The translations under genes and the position numbers were made by a program. The notes beneath the pieces are model-generated. The model worked only from the letters and a program-made list of their open reading frames with translations, was not told where the DNA came from and made no database searches. DNA of 64,000 nucleotides from Anaeromyxobacter terrae (GTDB lineage Bacteria; Myxococcota; Myxococcia; Myxococcales; Anaeromyxobacteraceae). How positions within the stretch are numbered: position 1 is the first letter of the stretch; the number at the start of each line of letters is the position of its first letter. This document shows positions 18,086-27,563 of the stretch, piece by piece. Location: the NCBI RefSeq assembly GCF_022690685.1, contig NZ_JALCYY010000019.1, positions 1 through 64,000 of the forward strand, written 5' to 3'.

Positions 18086-20098
18086 ATGCTCACGCGGCTC
18101 GAGAGACGAGTCCTGAAGCTCCTCGCCATCGGCGTCGGGCTGATCCTCGCGCAAACGGCTTGTTCCGCCGGCCCGGCGCCCGCCCCGCCCCCGGAGGCCG
18201 GCCCGGCTCACGCGTGGCGGACGCCGCTCGGCGGACGCGAGGGAGAGGTGAAGGTCGACGTCGTCGGCGACCTGGTCGTGGTGCGCCAGCACGGCGGCGA
18301 CACGGCGACCTTCGATCTCGCCACCGGAAAGCGGCTCGCCGTCCTCGTCGGGTCGCCGCACGGGGCCTCCGACAGCGCGCGCTTCGTCATCGACCCCTAC
18401 GGCGAAACGGCCGTGCTCCGCAACGCGCTCGTCGGGGTGAAGGGGACCTCGGTGGCCGCCGTCGACCTGCGGAGCGGGAAGCCGCTCTGGCGCACGCCGT
18501 TGCCCGCGATCCAGAAGGATGGGGCCGGGCACCACGTCCAGCTCGTCGAGGCCGGCGCCGTCGATGTCGTGGGCTTCCGAGGATCGATCCTCGCGCTCGA
18601 TCCCGCGACCGGCGAGGAGCGCTGGCGCAAGAGCATCCCGGTACGCTCGCGCGCCGAGTTCGGCGAAGAGGAGTTCCGGCTCGAGGGCTGTGGCGACCTC
18701 GTGCTCGTGTGGACGGTGGGCCGTCTCGCGGCGCTCGACCCGTCGAGCGGGTCGAGACGCTGGGCCGTTCCGGTCGAAGGATCATCGGCCCCGCTCGTCT
18801 CGTGCGGAGGATCGCGAGTGGCCCTCGCTCCTCGCGAGCCGCCTCCCGCCGAAGGCTCGCGGTCGCCCTCCCGAGCGACGCCCAGGCCGAGCCTCCGCCT
18901 CCTCGATGCGGCGACGGGCGTCCAGGTCTCCAGGATCTTCCTCCCCGAGGGCGCGAGCGCGCGCCATCTCGCCGGCGGTCGCGACTCGGTGGTCCTGGCG
19001 CTCGACGCGCCTCAGGCGACCTCCGGAGGCTTCACCGTCCACATGGAGGTGCCCTCCGGCAGGATCCTCTGGCGGCTCGAGCTTGGCCGCGTGCTCCGAC
19101 TCCTCGCCGACGATGCCTCCGTCCACGTGCTGACGGAGCACGACGGCAGGCTCTTGACGTTCGATCGGCGGACGCACGAGCTGCGCTGGTGCCTGTCGGC
19201 GGTGGGACGGGCCTCCAGCGACGACGCCTGGCACGGCCGGGAATGGCAGGGCCGCGTCTACTCGATGTCCTGGTTCGCGATGGGAAAGACGCGCGATTCC
19301 CGTCCGCGCGTGATCCTGCCGCTCGGGGACGAGCTCGCCGCGTTCGATCCGGCGCCGGCGGGCGCTTGCACGTTGGTACCGAGCGATCCGTACGTGTTCG
19401 TGGAGACGATCCAGGACAGAAGGCCCGGCGTGAACGGAGTGACGTGTCGCACGCTCGCCTTGAGCCGGGTGGCTGGCGCACCCGGCTTCATGGAGGCGCT
19501 CGAGGAGAAGGTCCTCTGGCGCCGAGAGCTCCCCCACCGCCTCCAGGAGCCGTACCCGTGCGAGGGGTCGGGCTCGCCAGGGAGCCGGATCTCGAGCGGC
19601 GCAGCTCACGGCTTCTCCGACGTCATCGAGCTCGACCGGTACATCCTCGTCGCGCACCGACGTGGAGTCCTCGCCCTCGAACGCGCGTCGGGCAGGCTCG
19701 TGCTCGACCTCGATGCGCCATGGGCGGAGGACGGCTTCGCGTTCGTCGACGATGGGGCCTTCTCCCTGTCCGGCGACCCGCCCTGCTCAGGTCCCGGCGG
19801 CGGGCGCGTACTCTTCGCTCGATGCGCGGACCGGGTCCTCTACTTCAACGGGACCACGGCCGCGATCATCGCCGGAAGTCCCCCTGCCGTTGAAGCGCGC
19901 GCCACCTTCTCCCCGCGGCCGATACCGTGGCCCCCGAAGGTCGAGCCCGAGGCGTCTCGGATCGACGAGGCGCTGGAGCGCGGGCTCGCGCGGCTCGAGG
20001 CATCCGGTGTCCCGGTGCCGTCGCACGACTTCATCGATGACGCCGTCATCTTCCTCGGCGACCGAGAGCTCTTCCTGCGGAGCGTGTGGAGCAGATGA
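18086..20098 (+). CDS. PQQ-type beta-propeller lipoprotein
   Basis: A 670-residue protein from the ATG at 18086, preceded by GCGAGGTG; an ATG at 18068 is an alternative. The signal peptide carries a lipobox (ILAQTAC). Repeats of the type VAAVDLRSGKPLWRTPLP, ILALDPATGEERWRKSIP and LAALDPSSGSRRWAVPV are PQQ-like propeller blades, as in BamB-like or dehydrogenase-like folds; no catalytic residues are recognised. Near the stop the +1 frame carries on sensibly (HAMCCLVRLHALDDAGDVL) to 20192, so the C-terminus may be shortened by a late frameshift. Probably periplasmic or surface-exposed. Confidence 0.65.
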   Translation: MLTRLERRVLKLLAIGVGLILAQTACSAGPAPAPPPEAGPAHAWRTPLGGREGEVKVDVVGDLVVVRQHGGDTATFDLATGKRLAVLVGSPHGASDSARFVIDPYGETAVLRNALVGVKGTSVAAVDLRSGKPLWRTPLPAIQKDGAGHHVQLVEAGAVDVVGFRGSILALDPATGEERWRKSIPVRSRAEFGEEEFRLEGCGDLVLVWTVGRLAALDPSSGSRRWAVPVEGSSAPLVSCGGSRVALAPREPPPAEGSRSPSRATPRPSLRLLDAATGVQVSRIFLPEGASARHLAGGRDSVVLALDAPQATSGGFTVHMEVPSGRILWRLELGRVLRLLADDASVHVLTEHDGRLLTFDRRTHELRWCLSAVGRASSDDAWHGREWQGRVYSMSWFAMGKTRDSRPRVILPLGDELAAFDPAPAGACTLVPSDPYVFVETIQDRRPGVNGVTCRTLALSRVAGAPGFMEALEEKVLWRRELPHRLQEPYPCEGSGSPGSRISSGAAHGFSDVIELDRYILVAHRRGVLALERASGRLVLDLDAPWAEDGFAFVDDGAFSLSGDPPCSGPGGGRVLFARCADRVLYFNGTTAAIIAGSPPAVEARATFSPRPIPWPPKVEPEASRIDEALERGLARLEASGVPVPSHDFIDDAVIFLGDRELFLRSVWSR

Positions 20099-20319
20099 CG
20101 CCCGGGTCGGCGTCCAGCACGCCATGTGCTGTCTGGTCCGACTCCACGCGCTCGACGACGCCGGCGACGTGCTCTCGCGGATGGGGACCTGAAAGGCGTC
20201 TTCTTCATGCCGTCGCAGATCCGGAAGCGCGCAGACGGACAGGGAAACGTGGCGGGACGCGGCCAGCGACGCTCCAAGTCCCGTTGCGTGCGTGCGCGCG
20301 GCGTGCTGTGAAGGAGCGC

Positions 20320-21779
20320 ATGCCCGCCGCGCGATCCATCCTTCCGTCGCTGCTCCTCTGCGCCCTCGCCGCCTGCTCCGGCGGAGACGAGGCCGCTCCC
20401 GTCGATCCGGGCGGCGATCCGGGGGGCGGTCCCGGAGGCGGCCCTCCCGCGAGCGGCTGGAGCACGCAGGTCGGGCTCGGCGCGCCGCGCGACGTCCGCG
20501 ACGCGGACATCTACGGGGTGGACGTGGACCTGAACGAGGGGGGCACCGCGCTCGCCGCCTGGGAGGAGGACGGCTGGTTCGCGAGCGACGTCGCGGTCGG
20601 GAGCGCCTGGGTCGCCTGGCGCCGCGCGGGGGCGTGGGAGCCGCCGGTGAAGGTGAGCGACGGGCCCGGGCGTGCGGTCGCGCCGCGCGTGGCGCTGAAC
20701 GACGCGGGCGCCGCGGTGGTCGCGTTCGAGGTGATCGCGCACGACCTCGAAGGCGGCGGAATCGCGAGCGGCACGGTGTGGGCGCGGCGGTGGACGAACG
20801 GCGCCTGGACCGCGGCGGTGCGGCTGTCGGACGCGCCGGGCGCGCCGCACGAGCTGTACGCGTCGCGGCCGCGCGTCGGCATCGACGGCGCGGGACGGGC
20901 GCTCGTCGCCTGGGAGCAGCGGAACGTCTCGTCCTCGCCTGCGAACGCGGTCTGGGCGAGCCGCTTCGACGGATCGGCCTCGAGCGCGCCCTTCCTCGTG
21001 AGCGACGGCACGATCTACGCCGCGTCGGCCGACGTGGCGGTGGCCGCGAACGGCGCGGCCGCGGTGGTCTGGGTGCAGCACACGAATCCGTACGACCCGA
21101 ACCAGTCCGGCGGGGGTCCGCCGAACCCGAACGTCTGGGCGCGCCGGTTCGACGGGAGCGCCTGGTCCGCCCCGCAGCGAATCGGCGCCGACCTGCTGGA
21201 CTACGAGGGCTGCGAGCGTCCGGCCATCGTGATGGACGGGGTCGGTCGTGCGTTCGCCATCTGGCAGGAGCACCGGCTCGACGAGAACCGTATCGCCGCG
21301 GCGCGCCTCGACCCCGCGCGCGGGTGGTCGGCGCGCGCGGTGCTGGACGCGTCCACTTCGAGCGTGGACCACCGCTCGTTCCCGTCGGTCGCCGTGGCGG
21401 CGCGGGCGGCGCGTTCGCGGTGTGGCAGGCCGACGCGCAGGACGGGGCGATCGTGAACGGCGCGGCGGCGCGGTACGACGCGACGAGCGGCTGGGGCGCG
21501 GCGGAGCGCTTCGAGACGGCCGCGGACGTCTCCGCGGCCTGCGCCGCGATGGACGGCGCGGGGAACGGCTGGGCGATCTTCACGGCGGGCGGGATGCGTG
21601 CGCGGCGGAACGATCCCGCACTCGGCTGGCAGGATGCGACGGCGATCGGGTCCGGCGAGGGCACCGACGCCGACGCGAACGGCGCCGGCGCGGTGGTCGC
21701 CGTGGGGCACGGCGTGTACTACGAGTCGAGCGTGCCGGCGTTCGTCGACGCGGCGCGGGCGAGCGCGTTCACGCCCTGA
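20320..21779 (+). pseudogene. secreted lipoprotein (BNR/propeller-like), frameshifted near 21400
   Basis: The ATG at 20320 follows AAGGAG and starts a lipoprotein signal (LLLCALAACSGG). The body has repeats such as WVAWRRAGAWEPPVKVSDG and VWARRFDGSAWSAPQRIG, typical of BNR-like propellers. At about 21395-21410, in a run of GC triplets, the frame collapses into Ala/Arg. The frame one base over continues the pattern (GGAFAVWQADAQDGAIVNGA) to the stop at 21779. Repairing one indel gives about 485 residues. Disabled gene, phase-variable site or sequencing error cannot be separated here. Confidence 0.65.
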
Positions 21780-21794
21780 CGACGGATGAACAAA

Positions 21795-21808
21795 GGGCGC
21801 GAGCGCCC
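21795..21808. terminator. short bidirectional hairpin
   Basis: GGGCGC-GA-GCGCCC is a perfect six-bp stem lying between two convergent reading units (stops at 21779 and 21810). The loop of two bases is tight, so the real stem may be one pair shorter. No T run follows. Confidence 0.4.
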
Positions 21809-21809
21809 G

Positions 21810-22151
21810 TCACGGTGCGGTCAGCGTCGAGGGCACGGGGACGACCATGACCGCGTCGCCGCCGGCGATGAACAGCGTGGCCGCGTCCGCTCGAGGTGCA
21901 TGCGGCCGGTCCGACCGTCGACCATCAGCCGCTCGCCGTTTCCGCTCGCGGCGAGCCATGGCCCCTCGTAGAAGTGCAGGCCCGTGTTCGTGAACGTCCC
22001 GCGCGCCGGGTCGAAGAACCCGAGGTCGTCGATGCCCGTCGCGCCGAACGGCAGCCAGACGCGGCCGTCGTTCGTCAACGCGACGCGGAGCTCCACGGGC
22101 GAGGCCGCGTGAGTCAGCGAGATGTAAGTCTTCGGATGAAAGCTCGTCCCT
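21810..22151 (-). pseudogene. 3' remnant of a lipoprotein/propeller-type gene
   Basis: The minus-strand frame reads SFHPKTYISLTHAASPVELR, then WLPFGATGIDDLGFFDPARG and LHFYEGPWLAASGNGERLMV, clearly a coding sequence with regular beta pattern. Near 21895 it needs a one-base frame change to continue as LFIAGGDAVMVVPVPSTLTA to the stop at 21812-21810. Its upstream part is missing: it is replaced exactly at 22152 by the copied 3' end of the PafC-like gene. So the gene is both truncated and frameshifted. Confidence 0.6.
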
Positions 22152-22438
22152 CGCCGCTGGCGCGGTACGGGAAGACCCTCTACTTCCAGTCGGGCGCCGA
22201 GCGCGAGGTCACCGTCCGGTACCGGGACACCGCCGCGCGGCTCGCCCGCGAGCGGCACGAGGCGCGCGCGAAGGCGAGCGACGACGGCAGCGTCAGCGTC
22301 ACGACGAAGGTGACGCCCGGGAACTTCCTGCTCGGCGTGGTGCTCGGATATGGCGGCGAGGCGACCGTAGAGGCGCCGGAGGACGTCGTCGCGCAGCTGC
22401 GGGAGCGCGTGGAGGCGCTGCACCGGCTGTACGCCTGA
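22152..22438 (+). pseudogene. truncated copy of the PafC-like WYL gene (last 95 codons)
   Basis: Reads LARYGKTLYFQSGAEREVTV to VEALHRLYA and stop, matching the C-terminus of the gene at 14195-15166 with a handful of substitutions, several of them synonymous. There is no HTH, no WYL core and no plausible start. The near-absence of frame-breaking changes points to recent copying or continued selection. Confidence 0.8.
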
Positions 22439-22468
22439 CGTTCCGGCGCGGTCGAGCTCGAGCGGCTA
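22152..22468. repeat. 317-bp repeat, copy 2
   Basis: Gapless match to 14880-15196 in the same orientation, 7272 bases away; about 95% identical. The left end abuts the truncated minus-strand gene at 21810-22151; the right end stops just at the 3' end of the ADP-ribosylglycohydrolase gene. No terminal inverted repeats or target duplication seen by eye. Confidence 0.9.
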
Positions 22469-23527
22469 GTTGGGCGGGTAGCGGTCGAGGTCGTCGACGC
22501 AGTCGCCCTGCCCTTCGGGGCCGAAGTGTTTCCAGAGATCGTCGGCCACCGTCGTGATGACGGCGCGGAGCTCGAGATCCTCGAGCCATTCTGCCGGGAT
22601 CCCGCGCTCGCCGACGAGGAGACCGAGCAGGCTGCCAGCGATCGACCCTGTGCTGTCGCTGTCGCCGCCATGGTTCACCGCGAGCAGCACCCCGTGCGCG
22701 AAGTCCTTCGCGACGAGCGCGCCGTAGAGCCCGATCGCGAGCGCCTCCTCGGCGACCCACCCCGCGCCGAGTGACTCGACCGCCTCCGGCGATGGGTCGG
22801 CCTCCGTCGCGAGCTCGAGCGCGGCTTCCACCGCCGCGGTGGTCTCCTCGTGACCCCGCTTCTTCGCAAGAGGGCCCAGGGCGCCGTAGCACGCGTCGCG
22901 AAGCTCGGCGCCGTGGCTCACCTCGCTCACGACGAGCGCGAGGTACCCCGCCGCGAGGTGGCCGGAGGGATGCCCGTGCGTCAGGGCCGCGACCTCGGAC
23001 CCAGTCCGGAATGGATCATGGAGCCGAGAGAGGCCGACGGGCGCCACTCGCATCACCCCGCCGCAGCCCTTGCTGTCGTTGACCGGCTGCTCGGGCGTAC
23101 CGCTGCCGCCGCTCCGGAGGGCCGACAGGCAGGTGTTTCCGGGCGCGCGGAGGGAGTTGAGCTCGGGGACGCCGACGAGCCATCCGGGGTCGCCGAAGGT
23201 GCGTGCCCGCTCGCCCTGCGTCGAGAGCCAGCGCAGGTACGCGCCGCGCGCAACGTCGGAGATGGACACGATGCCGCGCCCTTCGAAGCGATGCAGGGCG
23301 CGGATGAGCGCCTCCGCGGTGAAGAGCGTCATCTGCGTGTCGTCCGTGATCGCGCCGCGCCGGCCGTACGCAGGCTCCAGTCCCGTAACGCCCGCACGAC
23401 CGAATCGCTCCCGGATCTCCGCGAGCTTCATGAACTCGACCGGCGCCCCGAGCGCGTCGCCGACGGCGCCGCCGAGCAGGCACCCACGGAAGGCGGCGCG
23501 CGTCCTCGTTCCTCTCGTGTCGTGCAC
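22466..23527 (-). CDS. ADP-ribosylglycohydrolase (DraG-like)
   Basis: A 353-residue enzyme with the family blocks GCLLGGAVGDALGAPVEF, ITDDTQMTLFTAEALI and NHGGDSDSTGSIAGSLLG. The acidic residues in the last two bind the two metal ions that hydrolyse ADP-ribosyl-protein bonds. The GTG at 23527 follows a strong GGAGGGAGGGG. Just upstream, from an ATG at 23621 in another frame, the sequence is also protein-like (ESYLAAKKRRQERLDALRTG), so an original longer N-terminus may have been lost through a frameshift. The catalytic domain is complete. Confidence 0.85.
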   Translation of the reverse strand: MHDTRGTRTRAAFRGCLLGGAVGDALGAPVEFMKLAEIRERFGRAGVTGLEPAYGRRGAITDDTQMTLFTAEALIRALHRFEGRGIVSISDVARGAYLRWLSTQGERARTFGDPGWLVGVPELNSLRAPGNTCLSALRSGGSGTPEQPVNDSKGCGGVMRVAPVGLSRLHDPFRTGSEVAALTHGHPSGHLAAGYLALVVSEVSHGAELRDACYGALGPLAKKRGHEETTAAVEAALELATEADPSPEAVESLGAGWVAEEALAIGLYGALVAKDFAHGVLLAVNHGGDSDSTGSIAGSLLGLLVGERGIPAEWLEDLELRAVITTVADDLWKHFGPEGQGDCVDDLDRYPPN

Positions 23528-23779
23528 GCACCCCTCCCTCCAGCCCCGTGCGCAACGCGTCGAGGCGCTCCTGGCGCCGCTTCTTCGCGGCGAGGTACGA
23601 CTCCCGGCTCGGTCCGCCCATGCGGTCTGGTTCTACGCCGGGCACGGACACGCGGCTCGCGTATCGACGGTTCGCGGCGTTGCCGCTGACGGCGATTCAC
23701 GAGCGGTCGTTGGGCCGGAAGGCGGGCGATCCGGGCCGCGCGTGGAGCGCCCGGACCGCCTCGCGGAGCTGCGCGCCGA

Positions 23780-24970
23780 TTACGGACCGATCACGCTGAC
23801 GATCGCCTGCAGCTGCTCGTCCGTCAGGCCGAACGCCATGTTGCGGTCCTTGATCAGCTGGACCGTGATGCCCTTGCCCTTCAGGTTGCTCGTCTCGAGC
23901 GGCCCGTGGCAGCTCGCGCAGGACTGGCCGTACAGCGCGGCGCCGTCGATCGGGGGCGTGTACGTGCACGCCTGCTGGACGATGGGTGTGCCGCCGGTGC
24001 AGCCGTCCGGCGACGAGGTGAGCACGGTGCGCGTCTGCGTGCCGTCCGGCTGGCAGGCGCTCCAGTCCGAGTAGGTGAAGGAGGTGCACTCGACGGCGGG
24101 CGGCGTGTACGTGCAGGCCTGCGAGAGCACCGGGCTACCGCCGGTGCAGCCCTCGGGCGAGGACGTCAGCACCGTGCGCGTCTGCGTCCCGTCGGACTGG
24201 CAGGCGCTCCAGTCCGAGTAGGTGAAGCTCGTGCAGGTCGCCGGGGGAGTGTAGGTGCACGGCTGCGAGAGTTCCGGGCTACCGCCGGTGCAGCCCTCGG
24301 GCGAGGACGTCAGCACGGTGCGCGTCTGCGTCCCGTCGGGCTGGCACGCGTCCCAGTCCGAGTAGGTGAAGCTCGAGCACGTCACCGGGGGCTGGCCGTA
24401 CGTGCACGACTGCGTGAGGACGGGCGTACCCGTACAGCCATCGGGGCTGGAGGAGATCACGGTCCGCGTCTGCGTCCCGTCCGGCTGGCAGGCGCTCCAG
24501 TCCGAGTAGGCATACGTGCACGCCGTCGGAGGAGTCACCGCCGCCGGAAGGTTTTCCGCGTGGAACACTCCGGAGGCGAGGTCCGTGAGTGGTGCCGAGA
24601 AGATCACCCCGCCCGTCTCGCGGTTGGTGATCGTCACGTTCCCCTCGCGGTCGCGGGTGATCTTGACGACGCCGAGCAGCGGCACGACGCCGGTGCTCCC
24701 CTCGATCGCCACGGGCCTCGGGACCCGGAAGTTCTCGAACAGCGGGGCCAGCGCCGGGACCGTGCGCAGCTCGTTCAGGACGTCCATGAACGTCTTCACC
24801 GCCCGCTCGGGCGCGACCCCGGGTGACAGCTCCCTCGCGGCCGCGCGGACGGCCGCGGTGGCCTGCGCGTCGGCGGCGGGCGGGGAGCTGCCGTCACCGC
24901 ATCCACTGGTCGTCAACCCGGCGACGAGCGCGCCGACGGCGAGCGAGTTGAGAATCCGGTTCATCTGCAT
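23780..24970 (-). CDS. lipoprotein with four thrombospondin-type repeats and a C-terminal c-haem motif
   Basis: A 396-residue exported protein; the ATG at 24970 follows GGAG by five bases. The signal peptide has a lipobox (GLTTSGC). After about 130 residues come four near-identical units of about 48 residues (YSDWSACQPDGTQTRTV..SSPDGCTG..), a TSP1-like Cys/Trp pattern also found in other bacterial surface proteins. The C-terminal 60 residues hold LYGQSCASCHG (CxxCH), KGKGITVQLIKDR and a helix ending in ISVIGP-like residues, a mini cytochrome c with no clear distal Met in its usual spacing. Combination of adhesion-like repeats with a haem domain is unusual. Role possibly surface electron transfer (inference). 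Confidence 0.7.
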   Translation of the reverse strand: MQMNRILNSLAVGALVAGLTTSGCGDGSSPPAADAQATAAVRAAARELSPGVAPERAVKTFMDVLNELRTVPALAPLFENFRVPRPVAIEGSTGVVPLLGVVKITRDREGNVTITNRETGGVIFSAPLTDLASGVFHAENLPAAVTPPTACTYAYSDWSACQPDGTQTRTVISSSPDGCTGTPVLTQSCTYGQPPVTCSSFTYSDWDACQPDGTQTRTVLTSSPEGCTGGSPELSQPCTYTPPATCTSFTYSDWSACQSDGTQTRTVLTSSPEGCTGGSPVLSQACTYTPPAVECTSFTYSDWSACQPDGTQTRTVLTSSPDGCTGGTPIVQQACTYTPPIDGAALYGQSCASCHGPLETSNLKGKGITVQLIKDRNMAFGLTDEQLQAIVSVIGP

Positions 24971-25423
24971 TGCGTCTCCGATCTTGGCGGCGCGACCTCC
25001 GCTGCGGAGCCCGCGCCGCGCCGTGAAAGGGGGCGCCGCGCGCGCCGCGTCCGGATGAGAACGCGGCGGGCGCGGCGTGGGGACGTGTGCTGAGGCCTCG
25101 CCTCCTGACCACATCGCGCCGGGGCGGATCCCCGGGGGCGTGCGATCGGACGGGTCACGTCAGCACCAGGCGTGCCCGCGGCGAGTGAACCGATTATCGG
25201 GCGCTTGCGAGCCCGGTGCGCCCGCGTGGGCTGCCTGATTTTCGATGTGCGATATCGCGAATTCGAGGCTCGCGTGACCCAGCCGTGGTGCAGGCCCGCG
25301 CGGTGCTGACGGCGATCATGATTCGCGAACAGGACGCCGAGTACGGGGAGGGGCTCCGCCGACGCCAGCCAGGCCTCGGCGGGCGGGGGGCGCAATTCGC
25401 GCCACCCTCCGTCTCGTTCATGT
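24971..25423. other. intergenic stretch
   Basis: Leader region of the gene at 23780-24970 and 3' region of the helicase gene. It includes a less GC-rich patch near 25230-25280 (GATTTTCGATGTGCGATATCGCGAATTCG) with overlapping small palindromes, perhaps a promoter or binding site. No gene supported. Confidence 0.3.
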
Positions 25424-27034
25424 TCACCCCAGCCCCGGCCAGCGCCCTTGCCCGTGATGAGGCGCCACGATCCGCGCCGCCACCAGCGCGCGCGTCAGCG
25501 CGATGTGCATGCGCGTCCCGAACTGCTTCAGGCCAGGGTCCACGTCCGCGACCACGATGGCCGGACGCTCGAGTCCCTTCCAGCGCAGGAAGGTGTCCGC
25601 GACGAGGCCGCTCTCCATCTCCGGATGGTCCGCGTGCACGAACGCGTGGCGCCCGATGCGCTCGCGCGAGTGGATGGCGTCGGGCGCCGTCTGGCCGCGC
25701 AGGGACACGACCCCGATGTCGGCGAGCGTCAGCCCCTGCGAGAGAAGACGGTCGATCTCCTCCCCCACCCGGTCGGCCGTCTTCGCGGCGTCGGCGCACT
25801 CCACGAGCGCGAGCGTGCGGTCATGCACGGCGGCCGCGATCGCCTTCTCGTCCCCGCTCTCCCCGGCGTAGCGCGCGGCGAGCGCGCCCACGCCCGCCGG
25901 GCAGCGCTGACCCCGCGTCAGCCGGAACGTCGTCGCGAACAGGTCGGGGACCGGCGCACGGTCGGGCCAGAACCCCTGGCCTGGATCGTGGAAGGCCCAT
26001 AGCCGCGCGCCCTCGGCGAGGCCGCGGACGAGGTACCAGGCCTCGAAGGTGAGGTCCTGCCCCTCGTCCACGACGACGGCGTCCCAGCGCGGCTCGCAGA
26101 GGTCCGCCGCGCGCTCGTACGTCGTCTGCCAGTACTCGTTCGCCGTGAGGTCCCCCTGCCGGTTCGGGCCGTCCGCCGCGTCGGCGATGGACTTGGCAAG
26201 CCCGCTCACCGTCTGGACCTCGACGCCGCTGCCGGCGAGCCGCACCTCGAGCCACTTCCGCAGCGGCTGCGTGAAGCAAAGGAGCAGCACGCGCTTCCCC
26301 TCCGATGCGTGACGCCGCGCCGCCTCGGCCGCGAGGAGCGTCTTGCCGGAGCCGGCGCCGCCACGGACGAGGACGCGGTCGTTCTCGAGGAGGCCCTCGA
26401 GCGCGGCCAGCTGGACGTCGTCGAGCGCGAACTGCCGCTCGCCCAGCGAGCGGAGCCGGGTGCCGAGCGAGAGCGCCGGGACCCACGTCTCGCCCCACAG
26501 CTGATGGAGCCGGTCGATCCAGCCATTGGTGCCCGGCTTCGGCGCCGGCAGGGCGCGATCGATGACGCCGGGGAGCGCCTCCCCGAGCCAGCGCAGCTGC
26601 ATCCGCCCGAGGACGACGCCGCGCAGCACGTCCTCCTGCGGCTGCTCGTCGAAGTCGGTATCCGGCAGGGCCAGGGCCGCGCCGAACGCCGGGGGAAAGC
26701 ACCTCCAGTCCTCGAGGCGCCGCTCGAGCTTGTGAGCGAACCCGTGCGCCTGGTCGAGGGGAGCCGTGTCGAACGGGATCCCGTTCGTGAACCAGCGCCC
26801 GTCGCGCTGCTCGATGTGGCCGCCCTTCACCTCCAGGACGAGCAGGCCACGCTGCGGGTGAGCGAGGACGAAGTCGCCCTCTCCCAGGTAGTTCCGGCCG
26901 TCGCGGATGCGGATCGAGTGCCAGGCGGTCCAGCCGGCGGGGAGCCCGTTCTTCAATGCCTTCCAGACGGTTCGCTCTGCTTCGGACTTCGCGGGACGGG
27001 GCGCTTCGGCGGGATTGAGGCGCGGAGGCGGCAC
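25424..27034 (-). CDS. NERD-domain superfamily 1 helicase
   Basis: A 536-residue protein if the GTG at 27034 is used; the frame is open further upstream, so the start is uncertain. The N-terminal NERD nuclease-related domain has GEGDFVLAHPQRGLLVLEVK. The helicase core has Walker A GGAGSGKT, a Walker B DAVVVDEGQDL (the DEGQD variant of UvrD-like enzymes), TFRLTRGQRCPAGV, and a C-terminal MHIALTRAL motif VI. Predicted role is DNA or RNA processing, repair or defence. A short decayed copy of its central part lies at 40411-40519. Confidence 0.8.
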   Translation of the reverse strand: MPPPRLNPAEAPRPAKSEAERTVWKALKNGLPAGWTAWHSIRIRDGRNYLGEGDFVLAHPQRGLLVLEVKGGHIEQRDGRWFTNGIPFDTAPLDQAHGFAHKLERRLEDWRCFPPAFGAALALPDTDFDEQPQEDVLRGVVLGRMQLRWLGEALPGVIDRALPAPKPGTNGWIDRLHQLWGETWVPALSLGTRLRSLGERQFALDDVQLAALEGLLENDRVLVRGGAGSGKTLLAAEAARRHASEGKRVLLLCFTQPLRKWLEVRLAGSGVEVQTVSGLAKSIADAADGPNRQGDLTANEYWQTTYERAADLCEPRWDAVVVDEGQDLTFEAWYLVRGLAEGARLWAFHDPGQGFWPDRAPVPDLFATTFRLTRGQRCPAGVGALAARYAGESGDEKAIAAAVHDRTLALVECADAAKTADRVGEEIDRLLSQGLTLADIGVVSLRGQTAPDAIHSRERIGRHAFVHADHPEMESGLVADTFLRWKGLERPAIVVADVDPGLKQFGTRMHIALTRALVAARIVAPHHGQGRWPGLG

Positions 27035-27563
27035 GGGGACAGGGTGCCCAGAAGACAGAAACGAGTCAAACGGCCTCGGCAGAGCGCGCCCACGAGCAGT
27101 CCATCCCTCGCCGAAGGGACACGCCCGCCAGTCACGCCGGGTGATGACCTCCCTATTGGGCATAATTGAACCACACGTTGACATGTTGCGATCAATCCAG
27201 TACAAATGTTCTTCCGATGTTCGGCCCGATTCCATCAAGACGAGGCGAGGGCGGCGGCCCGATGACCCTCGGCCAGCTCCCGGCACCCCGGGGATGTGGC
27301 AATGCCGCCTGCGATGGAGGCCCCTTGACCCACGAGAGAACGACGTAGCCGGAATCCTGGCGTGATCGTTGCGGCGTCCCGCGGGCGCAGCGATGCCACG
27401 CCAGCCGTGCGGGTCGCCCGGGCCGCCGCAACGGCTCCGGCCCCGCCATGTCCGTGCGTCGCGTAGGGTGTTCCTGCCGAAGCCACGTCCTTCCCAAGAC
27501 CATCGAACCCGCTGCTCGCCAGCGGGATGGGACCCGTGCGTCCCGAGAAGGGAGATTGCGCAA
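27035..27563. other. intergenic region with a plus-strand promoter
   Basis: Contains an AT-richer island at about 27150-27225 with good promoter elements (listed next). From 27230 to 27560 there is no convincing protein frame in either strand. It may be a leader or hold a small RNA. Confidence 0.35.
27178..27206 (+). promoter_or_regulatory. sigma-70-type promoter
   Basis: TTGACA at 27178-27183, a 17-base spacer, then TACAAA at 27201-27206 in the least GC-rich patch of the region. It points toward the small cluster beginning at 27564, leaving a leader of about 350 bases. Confidence 0.45.

Noticed and set aside
20086-20319. extension of the lipoprotein frame upstream to 20086
   Set aside because: The frame is open but lacks a signal peptide; the lipoprotein signal begins at the ATG at 20320.
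24040-24540. regular repeats that could suggest a CRISPR-like array
   Set aside because: The period of about 145 bases is coding, in frame, and encodes thrombospondin-like units; there are no unique spacers.
25194-25799. 201-residue minus-strand frame overlapping the helicase end
   Set aside because: Overlaps the true helicase frame and is Arg/Gly-rich; no start signal.
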